Source: Muricauda sp. SCSIO 65647 (GTDB lineage Bacteria; Bacteroidota; Bacteroidia; Flavobacteriales; Flavobacteriaceae). Taken from it: a stretch of 64,000 bases of DNA. The notes under the pieces were generated by a model. That model was not told the DNA's origin. It did no database searches and was given only the letters and a program-made list of their open reading frames with translations. The stretch lies in the NCBI RefSeq assembly GCF_021534965.1, contig NZ_CP091037.1, positions 186,001-250,000 on the forward strand, in the 5' to 3' direction. Shown piece after piece: positions 61,713 through 64,000 of this stretch. Numbering within the stretch: the stretch's first letter is position 1; each line of letters begins with the position of its first letter. Position numbers and translations under genes: made by a program.

Positions 61713-64000
61713 TTAATTAACTTCCCATTCGTAAAGTCCTGCCTGTGTATCACCCTGTTCAATCTCTAAGCGCAATGCCGGAGTCTTTACTTTTCTAAAG
61801 GTGATGGTACTCGGTTCTCCATCCTGATTTATAGGATAATCTTTTACTTTGACCTCTTTCCAATCACCATTGGATCTGTAATACAGTTTATATGACTTTG
61901 GAAATTTGGTGCCCACTTTTTCGTACTTCCAATAAACCGTACTTTCTGATACCGTGGTGGGTCGATCAAAAGTCATATCGATCCATTCGGTTGAATTTTT
62001 TAACGGCCAGAAATTAAAATGGGTGGCCTCAATCGAACTGGACATATCGGGTTTGTATGAATCATTGACCACGTACAAAGAGCCGGTTCTGACCGTTTTT
62101 GAAGTGGTCAACTTGGCCCTGTTGGCCTTGGTGGCAATGGGTTCTGGAAATACCGCTTGTTTTTCATTCGGAATCCATACCATCATTTCGCTTCCGCCAC
62201 GGTTGGCCCATGCATAGTAAGGAATGGCCTTGAAAGGTATCTTTTCTTCCTTAAGTCCTGAAGATTCTGTTGCTTCAAAATATGTTGCCTCTCCATTGAT
62301 CGTTGTTACACCGTTTAGCAAGTTCTCTTCATACTTCAATTTAAATTCTTGTGTGTCATCGATCATAATATTGCCAGCCTCTTCATTCGGTAAATCCTTA
62401 CCCTCGACACAATATACAATAGGACCTACTTGAAACGCCACACGGCCTTTGTTTTCGATAATATTCGGATGTGATTCCACGACACGCAGTTCAAAGGGGA
62501 AATCTACGTCAACCTTATCGCCTTGATCCCAAGTTCGTTGCACCACGGCATAACCCTTGTCTACGGTGTATTCAACAACTTCACCATTGACCTTGATCAC
62601 TGTTTTTTCTTTTAGGGGTGATTTGAAGGTATATAAATCAGATGGCACAGGACTATCTGAAGCCCAACCGGGTATTCTCATTTTTAACGCAAATGGCTTG
62701 CTTTTCTTTGGATTGACCTCAAAGCCAACATCTCCAGACCAAGGTAGATCACTGTTTTGGACCAGGGCAACCTCATTACCGCTCATTGAAATATTGGTTT
62801 TGCTGGAAATAAACAGATTCACATAGATGCTTGCATCATCATATGCATAAATATATCCTGGAACATCAGGTAAAAAACGCGAAACGTTCGATGGGCAGCA
62901 TGAGGTATTGAACCATTCGCTTCTAACCGTGGTGCCCCTAGATTCTAGCCTGTTCGGATAAAAGAACTTATCACCACTTAAAGACACTCCAGAAAGTACG
63001 TTGTTGTACATAGAGCGTTCTAAAACATCGGCATATTTGGCATCGCCATGGGTAAGAAACAAACGCTGATTCCAAAAAACATTGGCAATGGCGGCACAGG
63101 TTTCGTTATAGGCCCTAAAGTTGGGCAACTCGTAATGGTCTCCAAAACCTTCGTGCCCACCAGCAGCTCCAATACCCCCGATTATGTACAGTTTGGTGTC
63201 AACAATGTCATGCCATAATTTATCCATCGCCTCCACATACGCATTATCGCCTGAGAGTGCTGCCATGTCTGCCATACCAGCGTACATGTAAACGGCCCTT
63301 ACGGAATGCCCCACCGCTTTATCTTGATCGACTACTTTTTTATGGGTTTGGTTGTACGTACCCTTACCTGGCTTTTCCCCTCGCTTGTCCAAAAAGAATT
63401 TTGAAAGGTCTAAATAGCGTTTCTCGCCTGTTACTTCGTAAAGTTTTACCAGACCTATTTCAATTTCTTGATGCCCAGGAACCTCTTCCAGTTTTCCCCA
63501 GCCGAAAACCTCATCGACCAAATCGGCACTTTTTATGGCGATATTCAAAAAGCTACGCTTACCCGTTGCCCTGTAATGGGCCACAGCTGCTTCGTACATA
63601 TGCCCCAAATTATAAAGCTCATGCGAGCCATCTGTTTCAACACTCACCCATTTTGGTAATTTGGCATCTCTATGTTCGTCAGATACACCGTGGATGGTCT
63701 TTACGGTAAACAAGTACCCATCGTCTTCTTGGGCTGCCGCCACATAACTGATCAAAGTGTCTAAATACTTTTCTAATTCGGGGTCTGGGTGTTGACTTAA
63801 TGAATAGGCTGCACCTTCCATAACCTTAAAGACATCAGAATCGTCATAACCTCTGCGAGTGTTGAACGTACCCTCTTCAAGTCCGCCCGCAACCTTAAAA
63901 TTTTTTATTCTTCCTGTTTCTTCACTTCGTTGAAAAGCAATTGGGATGGTCACTTTGCGATTGGTTTCCATCCGTTCCCTCCAAAATTCATCGGTAATCT
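61713..64000 (-). CDS. GH127-family glycoside hydrolase (5' end beyond the window)
   Basis: The reading frame is open through the right edge; the sequence before METNRK reads ITDEFWRER, which belongs to the family N-terminus, so the true start is outside. Active-site groups are HEGFGDHYELPN (putative acid/base E273 in the visible numbering), YNETCAAIAN (E290, C292) and TSCCPSN (C358, C359), the zinc-thiolate set of HypBA1-type GH127. The last 150 residues form a discoidin-like module (WKYEKVGTKFPKSYKLYYRS). First visible gene of the sulfatase operon. Confidence 0.92.
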   Translation of the reverse strand, partial: ITDEFWRERMETNRKVTIPIAFQRSEETGRIKNFKVAGGLEEGTFNTRRGYDDSDVFKVMEGAAYSLSQHPDPELEKYLDTLISYVAAAQEDDGYLFTVKTIHGVSDEHRDAKLPKWVSVETDGSHELYNLGHMYEAAVAHYRATGKRSFLNIAIKSADLVDEVFGWGKLEEVPGHQEIEIGLVKLYEVTGEKRYLDLSKFFLDKRGEKPGKGTYNQTHKKVVDQDKAVGHSVRAVYMYAGMADMAALSGDNAYVEAMDKLWHDIVDTKLYIIGGIGAAGGHEGFGDHYELPNFRAYNETCAAIANVFWNQRLFLTHGDAKYADVLERSMYNNVLSGVSLSGDKFFYPNRLESRGTTVRSEWFNTSCCPSNVSRFLPDVPGYIYAYDDASIYVNLFISSKTNISMSGNEVALVQNSDLPWSGDVGFEVNPKKSKPFALKMRIPGWASDSPVPSDLYTFKSPLKEKTVIKVNGEVVEYTVDKGYAVVQRTWDQGDKVDVDFPFELRVVESHPNIIENKGRVAFQVGPIVYCVEGKDLPNEEAGNIMIDDTQEFKLKYEENLLNGVTTINGEATYFEATESSGLKEEKIPFKAIPYYAWANRGGSEMMVWIPNEKQAVFPEPIATKANRAKLTTSKTVRTGSLYVVNDSYKPDMSSSIEATHFNFWPLKNSTEWIDMTFDRPTTVSESTVYWKYEKVGTKFPKSYKLYYRSNGDWKEVKVKDYPINQDGEPSTITFRKVKTPALRLEIEQGDTQAGLYEWEVN

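Noticed and set aside
1-64000. tRNA, rRNA, integrase or IS transposase genes
   Set aside because: No matching motif or protein was seen; a formal tRNAscan or Infernal run was not possible.

Overview
This window looks like chromosomal DNA of a marine-type member of the Flavobacteriaceae (Bacteroidota). The evidence is a SusC/SusD pair, a type IX secretion C-terminal domain, a TAnnTTTG-type promoter, abundant lipoproteins with an SxxC or GC lipobox, tandem S1 sulfatases and GH127 hydrolases, and PadR-PspC-adhesin and LytS/LytTR gene sets typical of that family. Genus cannot be fixed from the sequence alone. I saw no rRNA, tRNA, IS transposase, phage gene or CRISPR array.

Region 1 (1-11.5 kb) is mostly housekeeping. 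A Dps gene cut by the window edge is divergent from an OxyR with both redox cysteines. After it come a PBP4-like carboxypeptidase, a NudK-type Nudix hydrolase, DUF2461, AIM24 and DUF4442 proteins, and a four-helix-bundle gene flanked by inverted GATG-rich repeats. A PadR/PspC/GIN-adhesin operon and thioredoxin reductase close the region. Region 2 (11.7-21.6 kb) is a mixed accessory stretch: a membrane AraC regulator, small lipoproteins, a 1-Cys peroxiredoxin, two GNAT acetyltransferases, a lipoprotein alpha/beta hydrolase, a paralogous pair of unknown exported proteins, and a two-gene molybdenum hydroxylase (IorA/IorB type). Region 3 (21.7-30.0 kb) holds two convergent LytS/LytTR two-component systems. 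One is in an operon with a DOMON protein and an NTF2-like protein. A T9SS cargo protein with two nearly identical MAM domains follows.

Region 4 (30.2-48.0 kb) is the most interesting part. It reads as a nucleoside/ribose utilisation locus under a local LacI-family regulator. A tight minus-strand operon encodes a GATase-like protein, ribokinase, a phytase-like esterase, an MTA/SAH-type deaminase, nucleoside hydrolase, transketolase, a NupG-like nucleoside permease, transaldolase/FSA and an e(P4)-type outer-membrane 5'-nucleotidase. Next to it are a SusC/SusD pair, a surface lipoprotein, a duplicated 3' fragment of susD, and the lacI gene. Four copies of an (A/T)CAAACGTTTG(T/C) palindrome lie in front of the three minus-strand units and lacI. 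They suggest one regulon that takes external nucleotides through outer-membrane uptake to pentose phosphates.

Region 5 (48.0-64.0 kb) carries galT/galK divergent from a Nudix-fold (NrtR/AraR-like) regulator whose Nudix box is degenerate, with a 21-bp dyad between them. After these comes a minus-strand operon of two GH127 hydrolases, two S1 sulfatases, a DapA-family lyase, a ketoglutarate-semialdehyde-type dehydrogenase and a DUF885 protein. That operon fits degradation of a sulfated or arabinose/anhydrogalactose-containing glycan, or of hydroxyproline-linked arabinosides.
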